NCBI GenBank assembly: GCA_010084195.1
Contig: RGPS01000018.1
Location: forward strand, 1 to 47,159
Source of the DNA: Terriglobia bacterium
GTDB lineage: Bacteria; Acidobacteriota; Terriglobia; Bryobacterales; Bryobacteraceae
DNA: 47,159 bases
Direction: 5' to 3'
The position numbers and the translations under genes were made by a program. How positions within the stretch are numbered: position 1 is the first letter of the stretch; every line of letters starts with the position of its first letter. This document shows positions 7,616 through 16,986 of this stretch, piece by piece. Below the pieces are notes generated by a model. That model was not told where the DNA came from and did no database searches. It saw nothing but the letters and a program-made list of their open reading frames with translations.

Positions 7616-9882
7616 ACCGTCAATTCGTAGTGTAGTCCGCGGAGACCTTCGATGATGCGTTCGCGAACGGCGGTGACTTCGGGACCGGCAAGTGTCCGGT
7701 CGGCGGCTCCGAGGACGATGCGGAATGACAGGCTCTTGCGGCTGTCCGGCATCTGGTAGTCGGTGACGAACTCGATCGCTTCGGCGAGTTCACCGGCGAA
7801 GTTCCGAATGGCGGCATCGACCGTGGCGGCGTATTCACGGGCCGGGCAGATGACCGAGAGGTCGAACGAACTGGTCGGGAAGCGGCGCACCGGCTGGTAC
7901 TTTACCGCTAGCTGCGTCGGTATTTTGGCCAGATCCAGGTAGAGCAGTGCAGCCCGACCTGTGTCGATGAGGTTTGGATGCAACTCGAAGAGCCGCCCGG
8001 CGACTTGCCCCTGCAGAATCACTTCAGCGGCCCGGCTGGGGTGTTCCCAGGGCATGGCTGTGGCGGGGCGGATTTCGGCATCGCCGGAGTGGAGGGCGGA
8101 CACCCGCTTCAGTTCCATCAGCGCGGCGCGGCCATCATCGTGACGGCTGTAGATAGCAGCGACGACATGGGGACGCTCGATGGGCTTTTCCCCGTTGTTC
8201 AGGTGAATCTCGCGGCCAACTTCGAAGAGACGGAAGTCTTCGAAGTGCTTCGCGTTCTCCACCAGATTGCGGTGGATACCGGGCAGCAGCGAGGTCCGCA
8301 TCAGTTCCTGGCCCTCGGCGATAGGGTTTAGGACGCGGACGTGGTCTTCGGGAGCGAACCCGAAGCGTTTGGCTTCTTCTTCGCTGATGAAGGAGTAGTT
8401 CGAAACTTCGGTGAAGCCCTGGGCGGCATAGTGGCGGCGAATACCCCGGAGGAATTCGCGCTCCGGTGGATCGAAGGAGGGCGCACAGGGGACCATTGGC
8501 GGCTGCGGTTCGATGGAAGAGTAGCCGATCATACGGCCGACTTCTTCGACCAGATCCTCGGCCATCGCGATGTCTTTGGTCGCGCGCCAGGTCGGAACTG
8601 AAACTTCGAAATTGTCCGACACCTTGAACTGCAAAGCTTCGAGGATCCGGCGAACTTCAGCCGGATCGAGAACTCGTCCCAGCTTGCGGGCGAGCCAGTC
8701 GAGGTCGAGGGAAATGGTCGGCGGCGTCTTGAGTTCGGCGCAGTTGTCCGCAAGGCCACCAACCAGGCGGATACCCGGCGAGAGAATCGGCAGCAGTTCG
8801 AGAGCTCGGGCCAGCGCACGGAGGGTATTGACCGGGTCCTGCGCTTTTTCGAAACGCATGGAGGCATCGGTCCGGAGCTTCAGCGACGAAGATGTCCGTC
8901 GCACGCTCCCGGCGTTGAAGTTGGCCGACTCGAAAACGATGGAAGTCGTCCCGGCGGAGATGGCGCTGTCCTTGCCACCAATCACACCAGCAATGGCGAT
9001 GGGACCAGAAGCATCGGCGATGACGAGGTTCGCGGGCGAGAGAGAATATGTCTCGTCATTGAGGGCCACAATCGACTCCCCTTCCCGTGCGGGGCGGGCC
9101 CAGATGGTGTCGCCCGCGAGCTTCGCACGATCAAACGCATGCGTGGGCTGGGCAAGCTCGGCCATCAGGTAGTTCGAGAGATCCACGATGTTGTTCTTCG
9201 TGTTCAGGCCGGCGGCGGTGAGGCGAGCCTGGAGCCAGAGCGGCGAAGGCTGGACCGTTACGTTGTCAAAGACCAGTGCGGAATAACGCGGGCACAGATG
9301 TAAATCTTCGATCTCAATCTGGACCGGAGCGCCTGCCGGAGGCAGGAGACTGAGGTCGGCCGGGTCCCGGAGGGGGTGCCCGGTGATGGCGGCAACTTCG
9401 CGCGCCATGCCGTGATGGCCCCAGAGGTCAGGGCGGTGCGTGATCGACTTGTTGTCGATTTCGATGGCGTGGTCAACCGGCGGCAGAACCGTGTCGGCGG
9501 TGAGTTCGAGAATGCCACCGTGGTCATTGTTGATCCCGAGCTCGTCAGCAGCGGCGAGCATGCCGTCGCTTTCGATGCCGGAGACAACTTTCTTGCCGAG
9601 CGGCACGTAGGCCGTAATGATGCCAGCGCGGCAGTTGGAAGCTCCACAGACGACCGTTTTCATGCCGTAGGGACCGGCATCCACCTTCGCGACAACGTTC
9701 TTTTGGCCTTCGATTTTCTCGACTTCGAGAACATTCGCGAGGACAGCGCCGTTGAGGAGTTCGCCCGCGACTTCGATGCCATCGCACTCGGCCGTCTTCA
9801 TGGTGATGAGACGTTCGAGCGACTGGGGATCGACGTCGAGCCCGGGGACGAATTCGCGAATCCAGTTGTATGAGAATTTCAT
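7612..9882 (-). CDS. pheT: Phenylalanine--tRNA ligase beta subunit
   Basis: A 756-residue PheT. The N terminus MKFSYNWIREFVPGLD is typical. It is followed by the tRNA-binding OB-type domain (GAVLANVLEVEKIEGQKN ... VVCGASNCRAG), the B3/B4 editing domain (HRPDLWGHHGMAREVAAITG), the B5 domain, the catalytic-like core (MIGYSSIEPQPP onward) and a C-terminal FDX-ACB anticodon-binding domain (FPTSSFDLSVICP to the end). With PheS it forms the heterotetramer that charges tRNA-Phe in the cytoplasm. It starts at the TAATG overlap with the pheS stop codon, so the two are translationally coupled. Its last codons overlap the start of the decayed hydrolase copy. Length is within the family range. Confidence 0.97.
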   Translation of the reverse strand: MKFSYNWIREFVPGLDVDPQSLERLITMKTAECDGIEVAGELLNGAVLANVLEVEKIEGQKNVVAKVDAGPYGMKTVVCGASNCRAGIITAYVPLGKKVVSGIESDGMLAAADELGINNDHGGILELTADTVLPPVDHAIEIDNKSITHRPDLWGHHGMAREVAAITGHPLRDPADLSLLPPAGAPVQIEIEDLHLCPRYSALVFDNVTVQPSPLWLQARLTAAGLNTKNNIVDLSNYLMAELAQPTHAFDRAKLAGDTIWARPAREGESIVALNDETYSLSPANLVIADASGPIAIAGVIGGKDSAISAGTTSIVFESANFNAGSVRRTSSSLKLRTDASMRFEKAQDPVNTLRALARALELLPILSPGIRLVGGLADNCAELKTPPTISLDLDWLARKLGRVLDPAEVRRILEALQFKVSDNFEVSVPTWRATKDIAMAEDLVEEVGRMIGYSSIEPQPPMVPCAPSFDPPEREFLRGIRRHYAAQGFTEVSNYSFISEEEAKRFGFAPEDHVRVLNPIAEGQELMRTSLLPGIHRNLVENAKHFEDFRLFEVGREIHLNNGEKPIERPHVVAAIYSRHDDGRAALMELKRVSALHSGDAEIRPATAMPWEHPSRAAEVILQGQVAGRLFELHPNLIDTGRAALLYLDLAKIPTQLAVKYQPVRRFPTSSFDLSVICPAREYAATVDAAIRNFAGELAEAIEFVTDYQMPDSRKSLSFRIVLGAADRTLAGPEVTAVRERIIEGLRGLHYELTV

Positions 9883-10907
9883 TATGCGAACTGCCCTAAA
9901 AAGCGTAAGTCGCCGCTTTGCAGCCAGCGAATGTCATCGATTGCGTACCGCATCATCACGAGTCGCGTCAGCCCAAGACCAAACGCGAAACCATTCCATT
10001 TCGTCGGGTCAATGCCGCTCATTTTGAGGACATGCGGGTTGACCAGACCACACGGCAGAAGCTCCACCCAGCCGCTCTGTTTGCAGACCGGGCAACCAGG
10101 TCCACCGCAGATGAGGCAGCGAATATCGAGTTCAAAGCCCGGTTCCACGAACGGGAAGTAGCCGGGGCGCAGACGCACCGTGACGTCACGCTTGAAGATG
10201 GCTCCGAGGAGCGTCTTCATGAAGTAAATCAGATTGCCGACCGAGACGTCTTTATCGATCATCATGCCTTCGAGCTGGTAGAACGTGTGCTCGTGGGAGG
10301 CGTCGACGCTTTCGTTGCGGAAGACTCGACCAGGGGCGATCATGCGGAGGGGTAGCTGGAGGGTTTCCATACCGCGAACCTGCACGGGTGAGGTGTGGGT
10401 CCGGAGTAAGAAACGGCCAAGGGGCCCACCAGCATCAAGCCAGAAGGTGTCCTGCATGTCCCTTGCAGGGTGATCCTGCGGGATGTTCAGGGCGTCGAAA
10501 TTATGGTGCTCAGTTTCGACTTCGGGCCCGTCCAAAACACTGAACCCGAGGGAGCGAAAGAGGTCTTCGATCTCCCACTGGATCTGCGTAATCGGATGCA
10601 GCGCGCCGGGCTTCACGCCGGGGGCTGGGACCGTGAGGTCGAGCCATTCGGAGTTGAGCCTGGTGGCGAGGGCTTCGCTTTCGAAGCGGTTCTTCAACGC
10701 TTCGTAGGCGCTTTCGAGCGTGGCCTTGGCGGCATTGATGAACTTGCCTCGGGCAACGCGCTCGTCGGGCGTGAGTTTGCCCATGTCCTTCGAGAGCTGG
10801 GCTAGAACGCCCTTACGCCCGAGGACATCCACACGCAACGCTTCGAGGTCGGCTGCGGTGGCAGACGAGTTTATGCGCTCGAGGGCGCTATCGACTAAAT
10901 CCTGCAT
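9882..10907 (-). CDS. pheS: Phenylalanine--tRNA ligase alpha subunit
   Basis: A 341-residue PheS, the catalytic subunit that activates phenylalanine. It has an N-terminal coiled-coil region (about 1-85), class II motif 2 around FRNESVDASHEHTFYQLEG and motif 3 GLGLTRLVMMRYAIDDIR near the C terminus. Four cysteines (264, 267, 272 and 275, in CLICGGPGCPVC) form the zinc-ribbon-like insert found in many but not all bacterial PheS proteins. The stop overlaps the pheT start by one base (TAATG). A conserved unknown gene ends 6 bases upstream, so the order is unknown gene, pheS, pheT, probably one transcript. Confidence 0.97.
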   Translation of the reverse strand: MQDLVDSALERINSSATAADLEALRVDVLGRKGVLAQLSKDMGKLTPDERVARGKFINAAKATLESAYEALKNRFESEALATRLNSEWLDLTVPAPGVKPGALHPITQIQWEIEDLFRSLGFSVLDGPEVETEHHNFDALNIPQDHPARDMQDTFWLDAGGPLGRFLLRTHTSPVQVRGMETLQLPLRMIAPGRVFRNESVDASHEHTFYQLEGMMIDKDVSVGNLIYFMKTLLGAIFKRDVTVRLRPGYFPFVEPGFELDIRCLICGGPGCPVCKQSGWVELLPCGLVNPHVLKMSGIDPTKWNGFAFGLGLTRLVMMRYAIDDIRWLQSGDLRFLGQFA

Positions 10908-10913
10908 CTGCCA

Positions 10914-11375
10914 CTATTCCGCAGGGATCCAGGCAACCTTCGCCCCGGAGAGTTCCCAGGCGAGGTGGTTGATGTAGAAGAGCAGGATGGCGTGGTCATA
11001 GGAGCCTTTGAACTGCTCCCAGGCACGCGACTCCCAGCCCTCGGTGAGGACGGCCTTCGCATCGACATCCTTCTCAAAAAAGCCTTCCTGGTTGGGAATG
11101 CCGAGGTAATTCAGCACCGCCTGGATCATGTCCATGTGGGCGATGAGAATGGCCTGTGCGAGGTCGGTTGCGAATTCCTGATCGCTGGTACCGAGCCGCT
11201 GGATGAAGCGCGGAACGGCCTTTTTCAGGTTCTCTGTATTGACTTTGGGAAGATGAGTCCGCGTCTTGAAGCGGTCGTATAGCTGGTAGGTCCGTAGCTT
11301 GCCAATGGAAATACCGCGCACGAGTTGCCGCAGACGCTCTTCTCCGAGCTGCAGAAACACGTCGGATAGCTGCAT
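10914..11375 (-). CDS. Conserved hypothetical protein upstream of pheS
   Basis: A 153-residue soluble protein with no signal peptide or membrane segment. I do not recognise a domain. It is mostly helical and charged, for example the stretch around KVNTENLKKAVPRFIQRLG, and it has a hydrophobic C-terminal part (HAILLFYINHLAWELSG). The stop is 6 bases from the pheS ATG, and it shares the intergenic region with the divergent purA gene, so it is probably the first gene of the pheST transcript. Codon use matches its neighbours. A link to translation is suggested by position only. Confidence 0.75.
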   Translation of the reverse strand: MQLSDVFLQLGEERLRQLVRGISIGKLRTYQLYDRFKTRTHLPKVNTENLKKAVPRFIQRLGTSDQEFATDLAQAILIAHMDMIQAVLNYLGIPNQEGFFEKDVDAKAVLTEGWESRAWEQFKGSYDHAILLFYINHLAWELSGAKVAWIPAE

Positions 11376-11464
11376 AAGAAGTCAGCGTAACACAGTGGGT
11401 TACAATAACCTTTTTGGGCGAAAATCAGGCGAAGGTCTGTGAGCTCTAAAACCAACCAAACACA

Positions 11465-12769
11465 ATGAGCAATATTGTAATTCTCGGTGCGCAGTGGGGC
11501 GACGAAGGCAAGGGCAAACTGGTTGACCTTCTTGCCAACCGCTTCGATCTGATTGTCCGTTACCAGGGTGGCCACAACGCGGGCCACACGATTTTGATTG
11601 GCGAACGCAAGTTCATCCTCCGGCTGGTACCCAGCGGGATTCTGCACCCGGGCAAGACTGCCGTTATCGGCAACGGTCTGGTGATTGATCCTCTGGCCCT
11701 GCTGGAAGAGAGCGAACAGCTGCGGGCAGCAGGGGTCGACGTAGACAACCAGTTGCGGATCAGCAACCGGGCGCACGTGATTCTGCCGACGCACCGTTTG
11801 GTGGAGAAGATTTCGGAAGCGATTCCGGGGCGCGTGGCCATTGGCACCACGCTGCGCGGTATCGGGCCCACGTATGAGGACAAGGCTGGTCGTCGCGGTA
11901 TTCGGATGGCGGATCTGCTGGACCGTGAGTATTTTGCTGAGGCCGTGCGGCAGGTGATTGCCGACCACGTGACTCGCGCTCGGGCGTTTGGCATTGATGA
12001 CCCCGTTGATGCCGATGAGATTGTGGCGAAGTATGCGGAGGCGGCCGAGAAGCTGCGGCCGTTGGTTTGCGACACGGCTGTGCTGCTGAAGAACGCGATG
12101 GATTCGGGTAAGAACTTGTTGTTTGAAGGTGCGCAGGGCACCATGCTGGATCTGGACAATGGCACGTATCCGTTTGTGACTTCTTCGAGCGCCTGTGCTG
12201 GTGGCGCCTCTACGGGTACTGGTGTTCCTCCGACGAAGATCAATGCGGTAATTGGGATTTCCAAGGCGTACATTACACGCGTTGGTGGGGGTCCGTTCCC
12301 GACGGAGGCTTTGGATGACCAGGGTGATCTGATTCGGAAGCGTGGCCATGAGTTTGGGTCGGTGACGGGTCGGCCGCGGCGTTGCGGGTGGTTCGATGTG
12401 CCTCTGCTGAAGTACTCGGCGATGCTGAACGGGTTCGAATCGATGGTGGTTACGAAGCTGGATGTGCTGGATGAACTGGCGCAGATTCCGGTTTGCGTGG
12501 CTTATGAAGTTCGTGGGAAAGTGACGACCGAGATGCCGGCGACGGTTCGGGATCTGGCGGATGCGAAGCCGGTGTACGAGACTATGCCGGGCTGGCAGAG
12601 TTCGACCGAGGGTATCTCGGACTGGAACCTGTTGCCGCAGGCTGCCAGGAACTACGTGGAGTTTTTGGAAAAGCACACCGGTGTTGAGGCCGGTTGTATT
12701 TCTACCGGGCCCGAGCGGACGCAGACGGTGGTTCGGGTTGGGTCGAAGTTCGCAGCTGTTACGGCGTAG
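11465..12769 (+). CDS. purA: Adenylosuccinate synthetase
   Basis: A 434-residue PurA that joins IMP and aspartate using GTP, the first step from IMP to AMP. The N terminus has GAQWGDEGKGK (residues 8-18), including the catalytic Asp13, and GGHNAGHT with His41, the two key catalytic residues. Further family blocks are RGIGPTYEDKAGRRGIRMADL, FEGAQGTMLDLDNGTYPFVTSS, and the GTP-binding C-terminal region ending TGPERTQTVVR. The 89 bases between it and the divergent unknown gene upstream of pheS must hold both promoters; a TACAAT at 11401-11406 could be a -10 element, but I see no good -35. Confidence 0.97.
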   Translation: MSNIVILGAQWGDEGKGKLVDLLANRFDLIVRYQGGHNAGHTILIGERKFILRLVPSGILHPGKTAVIGNGLVIDPLALLEESEQLRAAGVDVDNQLRISNRAHVILPTHRLVEKISEAIPGRVAIGTTLRGIGPTYEDKAGRRGIRMADLLDREYFAEAVRQVIADHVTRARAFGIDDPVDADEIVAKYAEAAEKLRPLVCDTAVLLKNAMDSGKNLLFEGAQGTMLDLDNGTYPFVTSSSACAGGASTGTGVPPTKINAVIGISKAYITRVGGGPFPTEALDDQGDLIRKRGHEFGSVTGRPRRCGWFDVPLLKYSAMLNGFESMVVTKLDVLDELAQIPVCVAYEVRGKVTTEMPATVRDLADAKPVYETMPGWQSSTEGISDWNLLPQAARNYVEFLEKHTGVEAGCISTGPERTQTVVRVGSKFAAVTA

Positions 12770-12811
12770 GGTTGTGGGACGCGACTGAAGTCGCTTATCC
12801 CGTGGGGCGTT

Positions 12812-15800
12812 GTGAGGAATCCGCATTTCGAAGAGCTGTTTTCGGGTCTTTCGCATGCCCCTGGTTTCCGGGACGTGGTGGGTCGTGTTGCGTCTGAAGT
12901 TGTCGGGGAGACGGTTCGGCTTTCCGGGCTGACTTTGGCGGCTCGGGCGGTCTACATTGCCCTGCTGTATCGCGAGACCAAGCGTAATCTGCTGATCATC
13001 ACGGATGGCAATAAACAGGCGGAGGCTTTGTACCCTCTGCTGCGCACGTTCTGCTCGCTGTTTGAGGCGGGAACTGTGCCGCAACTGCTGCCCGCGTTCG
13101 ATTCCCTGCCCGGCCAGACGATGTCCCCGCATGCCGATATTCTGGCGACTCGCGCGGCGACTCTGGAGGCTTTGTCCCGGAATCAGTGCGGGATTGTGGT
13201 TGCGCCGGTGGCTTCGGCCATCGCTAAATTTGAAGCGCCCGGCTTTTACCGGCAACTGACTTTGAAGCTCCAGATCCGGGATGAAATTGCCCTGGACGAT
13301 CTGGCCTTGCACCTGGAGAGCACAGGTTACGAAAAGCGCGATCCGGTAGAAATGGCGGGCGAATACTCGATTCGCGGCGGCATTCTGGATGTGTTCCCTG
13401 CCGATCAGCCCCAACCGGTTCGCGTGGAATTTTTTGGCGATGAGATTGAAGAGATTCGCCGCTTTGACCCGGAGACGCAGAGGTCGATTCATAAGCTGAC
13501 GGAAGTTGTGCTGCAGCCGCTGACGGAGTTCCAGAGGTCGCGAACGATGCTGGCCCGGCTGGCGGAATCGCTGCGCGGGACTTCGCTCGATGGGTCGCAT
13601 CTGCCGATGGATGGCAGTACGTTCGCGGGCTGGGAATTGCTGGCGACTGCAGTGCGTCCACGTGAGGGTTCGCTGCTGGACTTCTACGGTCGGGCGATGG
13701 TGATTGTGGACGAACCGGAGCAGACGAAGGCTGCTGCGGAGCGGTTCTTTACAAGGCTGGAAACGTCTCCCGCGATTGAAGTGGTGAAGGCTGAGGATTT
13801 CGTTTTCACCTGGGATGAGTTTGCGGAACGTGCTGCGCAGCTGGGAGTCCTGGAAGTTCGTCAGCTGGATATGAGCGGCCAGTGCTTCGAGATTTCGACT
13901 CGTCCTTCGATGGCGTTCCATGGCAATCTGCAGGTGGCGATCAAAGAGGCCAAGACGCTGCTGGAGGCTGGTTCGCGGCTGGCTTTCTTTGCTCCCTCCA
14001 CGGGCGAAGTGGAACGGCTGGCGGATGTGTTCAGCGAGTACTCGGTGCCGTATCAGATCGATCTGGCGGGGGAGCGGACGCCGGAGCATTTGCGGGAACG
14101 GGCGCAATCGAGCGGGAACGCGGTAGCTTTGATCCGGGGTGAAGTTGACCGGGGCACGACGTTTGTGGATGCGGGCCTGACGATCTTTGGCGCGGAGGAT
14201 TTGTTCGAGAGGTCTGAAGCTTCCGTCAAGCCGCGGAAGTCGCATCTGGGAACATTTTCGGCTGATCAGTTCGACCTGAAGCCGGGCGATTACATTGTCC
14301 ATTCGCAGCATGGCGTGGGGCAGTTTGTGGGGCTGCGCGTGATCGACCAGGGGGATGCCAAGGGCGATTACATGCTGGTGGAGTACGCGGGCGGGAACAA
14401 GCTGTATGTCCCGCTGACGCGGATGGACCTGATCACGCGACTGCGGGGTGAAGGGGAGACCAGGCCGGCGCTGGACAAGATGGGTGGCGCGACGTGGGCG
14501 AAGACCAAGACCCGCGTGAAGGCCAAAATGCGGGACATGGCGGACGAGCTTTTGAAGCTCTACGCACAGCGTCGCATGGCCGAGGGGTTCTCTTTTTCGC
14601 CTGACAGCAATTGGCAGCGTGAGTTTGAAGACGCGTTCGAGTACACGGAGACGAAGGACCAGAAGGCGGCGATTGCGGACATCAAGAAGGACATGGAGAG
14701 TCCGCAGCCGATGGATCGGCTGTTGTGCGGCGACGTGGGGTACGGCAAGACGGAAGTGGTGATGCGCGCGGCGTTCAAGGCGCTGGGCGATGGTAAGCAG
14801 GTGGCGTTTCTGGCTCCGACGACCGTGCTGTGTTTCCAGCACTACAACACGCTGCGCAAGAGGTTCCAGCAGTTCCCGGTGCGGATTGAGATGCTGAGCC
14901 GGTTCCGCAATGCCAAAGAGACGGCGGTGGTGCTGGAGGACCTGGAAGCGGGCAAGGTCGATATTGTTTGCGGGACGCACAAGATTTTCTCGAAGGACGT
15001 GGTCTGGAAGGATCTGGGCCTGGTGCTGGTTGACGAGGAGCAGCGGTTCGGCGTGAAGCACAAGGAGCGTCTGAAGGAGATCCGGCACAGCGTGGATGTG
15101 GTCACGATGTCGGCCACTCCGATTCCGCGGACGTTGCATATGTCGCTGTTGGGGCTGCGCGATATGTCGGTGATCGAGACTCCTCCTCGTGACCGGCTGG
15201 CGATTCATACGGTGGTGGCGCCGTATGCGAATGACCTGATCCGGCCGGCGATTGAGCTGGAACTGGGGCGCGGGGGGCAGGTGTACTTCGTGCATAACCG
15301 GATTGATTCGATCTGGCACCGCGCGGCGTCCATTCAGGAGATGTTCCCGGATATCAAAATCGGCGTGGGACATGGGCAGATGCCGGAGGCGGAACTGGAG
15401 AAGGTAATGCTTCAGTTCATGGCGCACGAGTTCGATGTGTTTGTTTGTACGACGATTGTTGAAAATGGTCTGGATAATGCGCTGGCCAATACGATGATTA
15501 TTGAGAAAGCCGAGCATTATGGGCTTTCGGAACTGTATCAGCTGCGCGGGCGTGTGGGACGGTCGAATCGTCGGGCGTATTGTTATTTGCTGGTGGAGCC
15601 GGATACGGAACTGCAGGAGATTGCGCGGAAGAGGCTGGCAGCGCTGAAGGAGTTCAGCGATTTGGGGGCCGGGTTCAAGATTGCGGCGCTGGATCTGGAG
15701 TTGCGCGGTGCCGGGAATTTGCTGGGGGGCGAGCAGCACGGGCATATCAACGCGATTGGGTTCGATATGTACATTCGGATGCTGGAAGAGACGGTCCGGG

Positions 15801-16267
15801 AGCTGCGCGGCGAAGAGGTTTTGCCGGAGATCCGGTCGAGTTTGAATCTGGGTCTGGATATGCGAATTCCGGCTGGTTATATCAGTGATGAGAACCAGCG
15901 GTTGCGGGCTTACAAGAGGATTGCACAGGCCGCGAGCGATGAGGAGCGGGATAAGCTGGCGCTGGAGCTGGCGGACCGGTATGGTCCTTTGCCGGATGAT
16001 ATTCGGCAATTGCTGCGGTATTCGGGGATTAAGGCTGCGGCGGAGTTGATTGGGATTGAGGCGATTGACCGGCGCGGGCCTATGTTGAATGTGAAGTTCC
16101 ATGAAGAGACTCGGGTGGATGCTCAGAAATTGATGACTTTGGTTTCGAGTACGAGAAATGCCCAGTTCACGCCGGCCGGGGTTTTGCGGTTGCCTATGGA
16201 GGGCGGGGTTACTCCGGGGGAGATTTTGACGTTTTTGGAACGTGGGTTGATTGGGCCTTTGATGTAG
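12812..16267 (+). CDS. mfd: Transcription-repair coupling factor
   Basis: A 1151-residue Mfd, the ATP-driven translocase that removes RNA polymerase stalled at DNA lesions and recruits UvrA. The N-terminal UvrB-like modules end near residue 340. The RNA-polymerase-interacting domain starts at about residue 491 (LKPGDYIVHSQHGVGQFVGL). RecG-type helicase motifs follow: Walker A GDVGYGKT (640-647), the DEEQ box (741-744) and YQLRGRVGRS. A C-terminal TRCF domain completes the protein. The start is GTG at 12812; no strong ribosome-binding site is seen, and the start agrees with family N termini. The 42-base gap from purA allows co-transcription. Confidence 0.97.
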   Translation: MRNPHFEELFSGLSHAPGFRDVVGRVASEVVGETVRLSGLTLAARAVYIALLYRETKRNLLIITDGNKQAEALYPLLRTFCSLFEAGTVPQLLPAFDSLPGQTMSPHADILATRAATLEALSRNQCGIVVAPVASAIAKFEAPGFYRQLTLKLQIRDEIALDDLALHLESTGYEKRDPVEMAGEYSIRGGILDVFPADQPQPVRVEFFGDEIEEIRRFDPETQRSIHKLTEVVLQPLTEFQRSRTMLARLAESLRGTSLDGSHLPMDGSTFAGWELLATAVRPREGSLLDFYGRAMVIVDEPEQTKAAAERFFTRLETSPAIEVVKAEDFVFTWDEFAERAAQLGVLEVRQLDMSGQCFEISTRPSMAFHGNLQVAIKEAKTLLEAGSRLAFFAPSTGEVERLADVFSEYSVPYQIDLAGERTPEHLRERAQSSGNAVALIRGEVDRGTTFVDAGLTIFGAEDLFERSEASVKPRKSHLGTFSADQFDLKPGDYIVHSQHGVGQFVGLRVIDQGDAKGDYMLVEYAGGNKLYVPLTRMDLITRLRGEGETRPALDKMGGATWAKTKTRVKAKMRDMADELLKLYAQRRMAEGFSFSPDSNWQREFEDAFEYTETKDQKAAIADIKKDMESPQPMDRLLCGDVGYGKTEVVMRAAFKALGDGKQVAFLAPTTVLCFQHYNTLRKRFQQFPVRIEMLSRFRNAKETAVVLEDLEAGKVDIVCGTHKIFSKDVVWKDLGLVLVDEEQRFGVKHKERLKEIRHSVDVVTMSATPIPRTLHMSLLGLRDMSVIETPPRDRLAIHTVVAPYANDLIRPAIELELGRGGQVYFVHNRIDSIWHRAASIQEMFPDIKIGVGHGQMPEAELEKVMLQFMAHEFDVFVCTTIVENGLDNALANTMIIEKAEHYGLSELYQLRGRVGRSNRRAYCYLLVEPDTELQEIARKRLAALKEFSDLGAGFKIAALDLELRGAGNLLGGEQHGHINAIGFDMYIRMLEETVRELRGEEVLPEIRSSLNLGLDMRIPAGYISDENQRLRAYKRIAQAASDEERDKLALELADRYGPLPDDIRQLLRYSGIKAAAELIGIEAIDRRGPMLNVKFHEETRVDAQKLMTLVSSTRNAQFTPAGVLRLPMEGGVTPGEILTFLERGLIGPLM

Positions 16268-16336
16268 TTGTCAGCTTGGGGCCACTGTGTTGAGGCGGCC
16301 GTTGCCGGGCAGGATTTGGCCGTAGAATTGTGATCG

Positions 16337-16708
16337 ATGAGTTTGGACGACTTTCGAACCGTGCTCTATCGGAACCCGCCGGGCGACTGGGTAGCCGAGA
16401 TTCCTGCGCTGCCTGGATGTCACGCTCTGATGGACACTACAGAAGAAGCGCTGCCCGAACTCGCGAATGTCTTTGAGCTGATCGCCGAGGAATACAGCGA
16501 ACGCGGCGAACCTTTGCCCGCGGACTCTTCTCTCGTTCATGCCTGGCGCACGAGCCGACGAGTTCAGACGCGCCGCCGCCAAGCTCGGTTTCGCTCGCAC
16601 GCGCTAACGAGGCAGTCACGAACGATGGGAGCACGCGGATGGGAGTACGACAACCATCCCGATGCACTGTGGTGCAGAATTCGGCTCGGCACACTTCTGG
16701 CGTGCTGA
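16337..16708 (+). CDS. HicB-like antitoxin with run-on C terminus
   Basis: Residues 1-67 match the HicB-type antitoxin fold: DFRTVLYRNPPGDWVAEIPALPGC, then a helix with TTEEALPELANVFELIAEEYSERGEPLPAD. Intact family members end soon after such a segment. Here the frame reads through TGG at 16544-16546, where a stop would be expected, and adds about 54 residues of low-complexity sequence that overlap the hicA reading frame. The ancestral stop was probably lost by a single base change (inference). In the family, HicB binds the HicA toxin and the operon promoter. The adjacent hicA is broken, so this antitoxin may have no toxin to neutralise. Confidence 0.65.
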   Translation: MSLDDFRTVLYRNPPGDWVAEIPALPGCHALMDTTEEALPELANVFELIAEEYSERGEPLPADSSLVHAWRTSRRVQTRRRQARFRSHALTRQSRTMGARGWEYDNHPDALWCRIRLGTLLAC

Positions 16709-16739
16709 TTTTGCGGTGGTTTCATTTCGGCGGCCTTAG
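16539..16739 (+). pseudogene. HicA-like toxin gene, broken by an internal stop
   Basis: An ATG at 16539, overlapping the hicB frame, opens MPGARADEFRRAAAKLGFARTR, then TAA at 16605-16607. Continuing in the same frame gives RGSHERWEHADGSTTTIPMH, which is the HicA/YcfA double-stranded-RNA-binding-like core, including the catalytic-type GSH motif. In relatives the position of the stop is usually Gln (CAA), so one C-to-T change would explain it. The 3' end no longer resembles a HicA C terminus and runs into the inverted-repeat element at 16733. HicA normally cleaves mRNA; this copy should be inactive. Confidence 0.7.
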
Positions 16740-16986
16740 CAGCCCGTGGCAAAAGTGGCATGGGCCGCGTTGCGAGCGCCACGGGGCCAGCTGCGAGGCG
16801 CAGGGCAGCCTTCTCGATTGATCCAAAACATGCGGGCCAGCTCAAAGGCGCTGCAACAAAGCAGGTGGCTCGCTTGAATCCACGATGTGCCGCCGCAACC
16901 CATGGGGCGACGGGTCGAACTCGCTTCCAGATCGTCCTGGGTGTCGTCGCGCGGCTCGCGGCACTTTTGCCACGGGCTGCTAAGGC
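16733..16986 (+). repeat. 254-bp element bounded by 25-bp perfect inverted repeats
   Basis: Bases 16733-16757 are the exact reverse complement of 16962-16986. The arm begins GCCTTAGCAGCCCGTGGC. Weaker pairing continues inward, with GGGCCGCG on the left against the complement of CGCGGCTC on the right. The interior of about 204 bases has no recognisable protein; reading frames across it on both strands are Ala/Arg-rich and show LPRAAKAA at the ends only because of the repeat. The size, the terminal repeats and the insertion at the 3' end of the hicA remnant suggest a MITE-like or decayed IS element. I see no clear target-site duplication. Confidence 0.7.

Noticed and set aside
11225-16102. A 1625-codon open frame antisense to purA and mfd
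   Set aside because: It is out of phase with two certain genes, rich in Arg, Leu, His and Gln, and has no family-like motif. Long antisense frames are expected where the coding strand avoids the complementary stop codons in GC-rich DNA.
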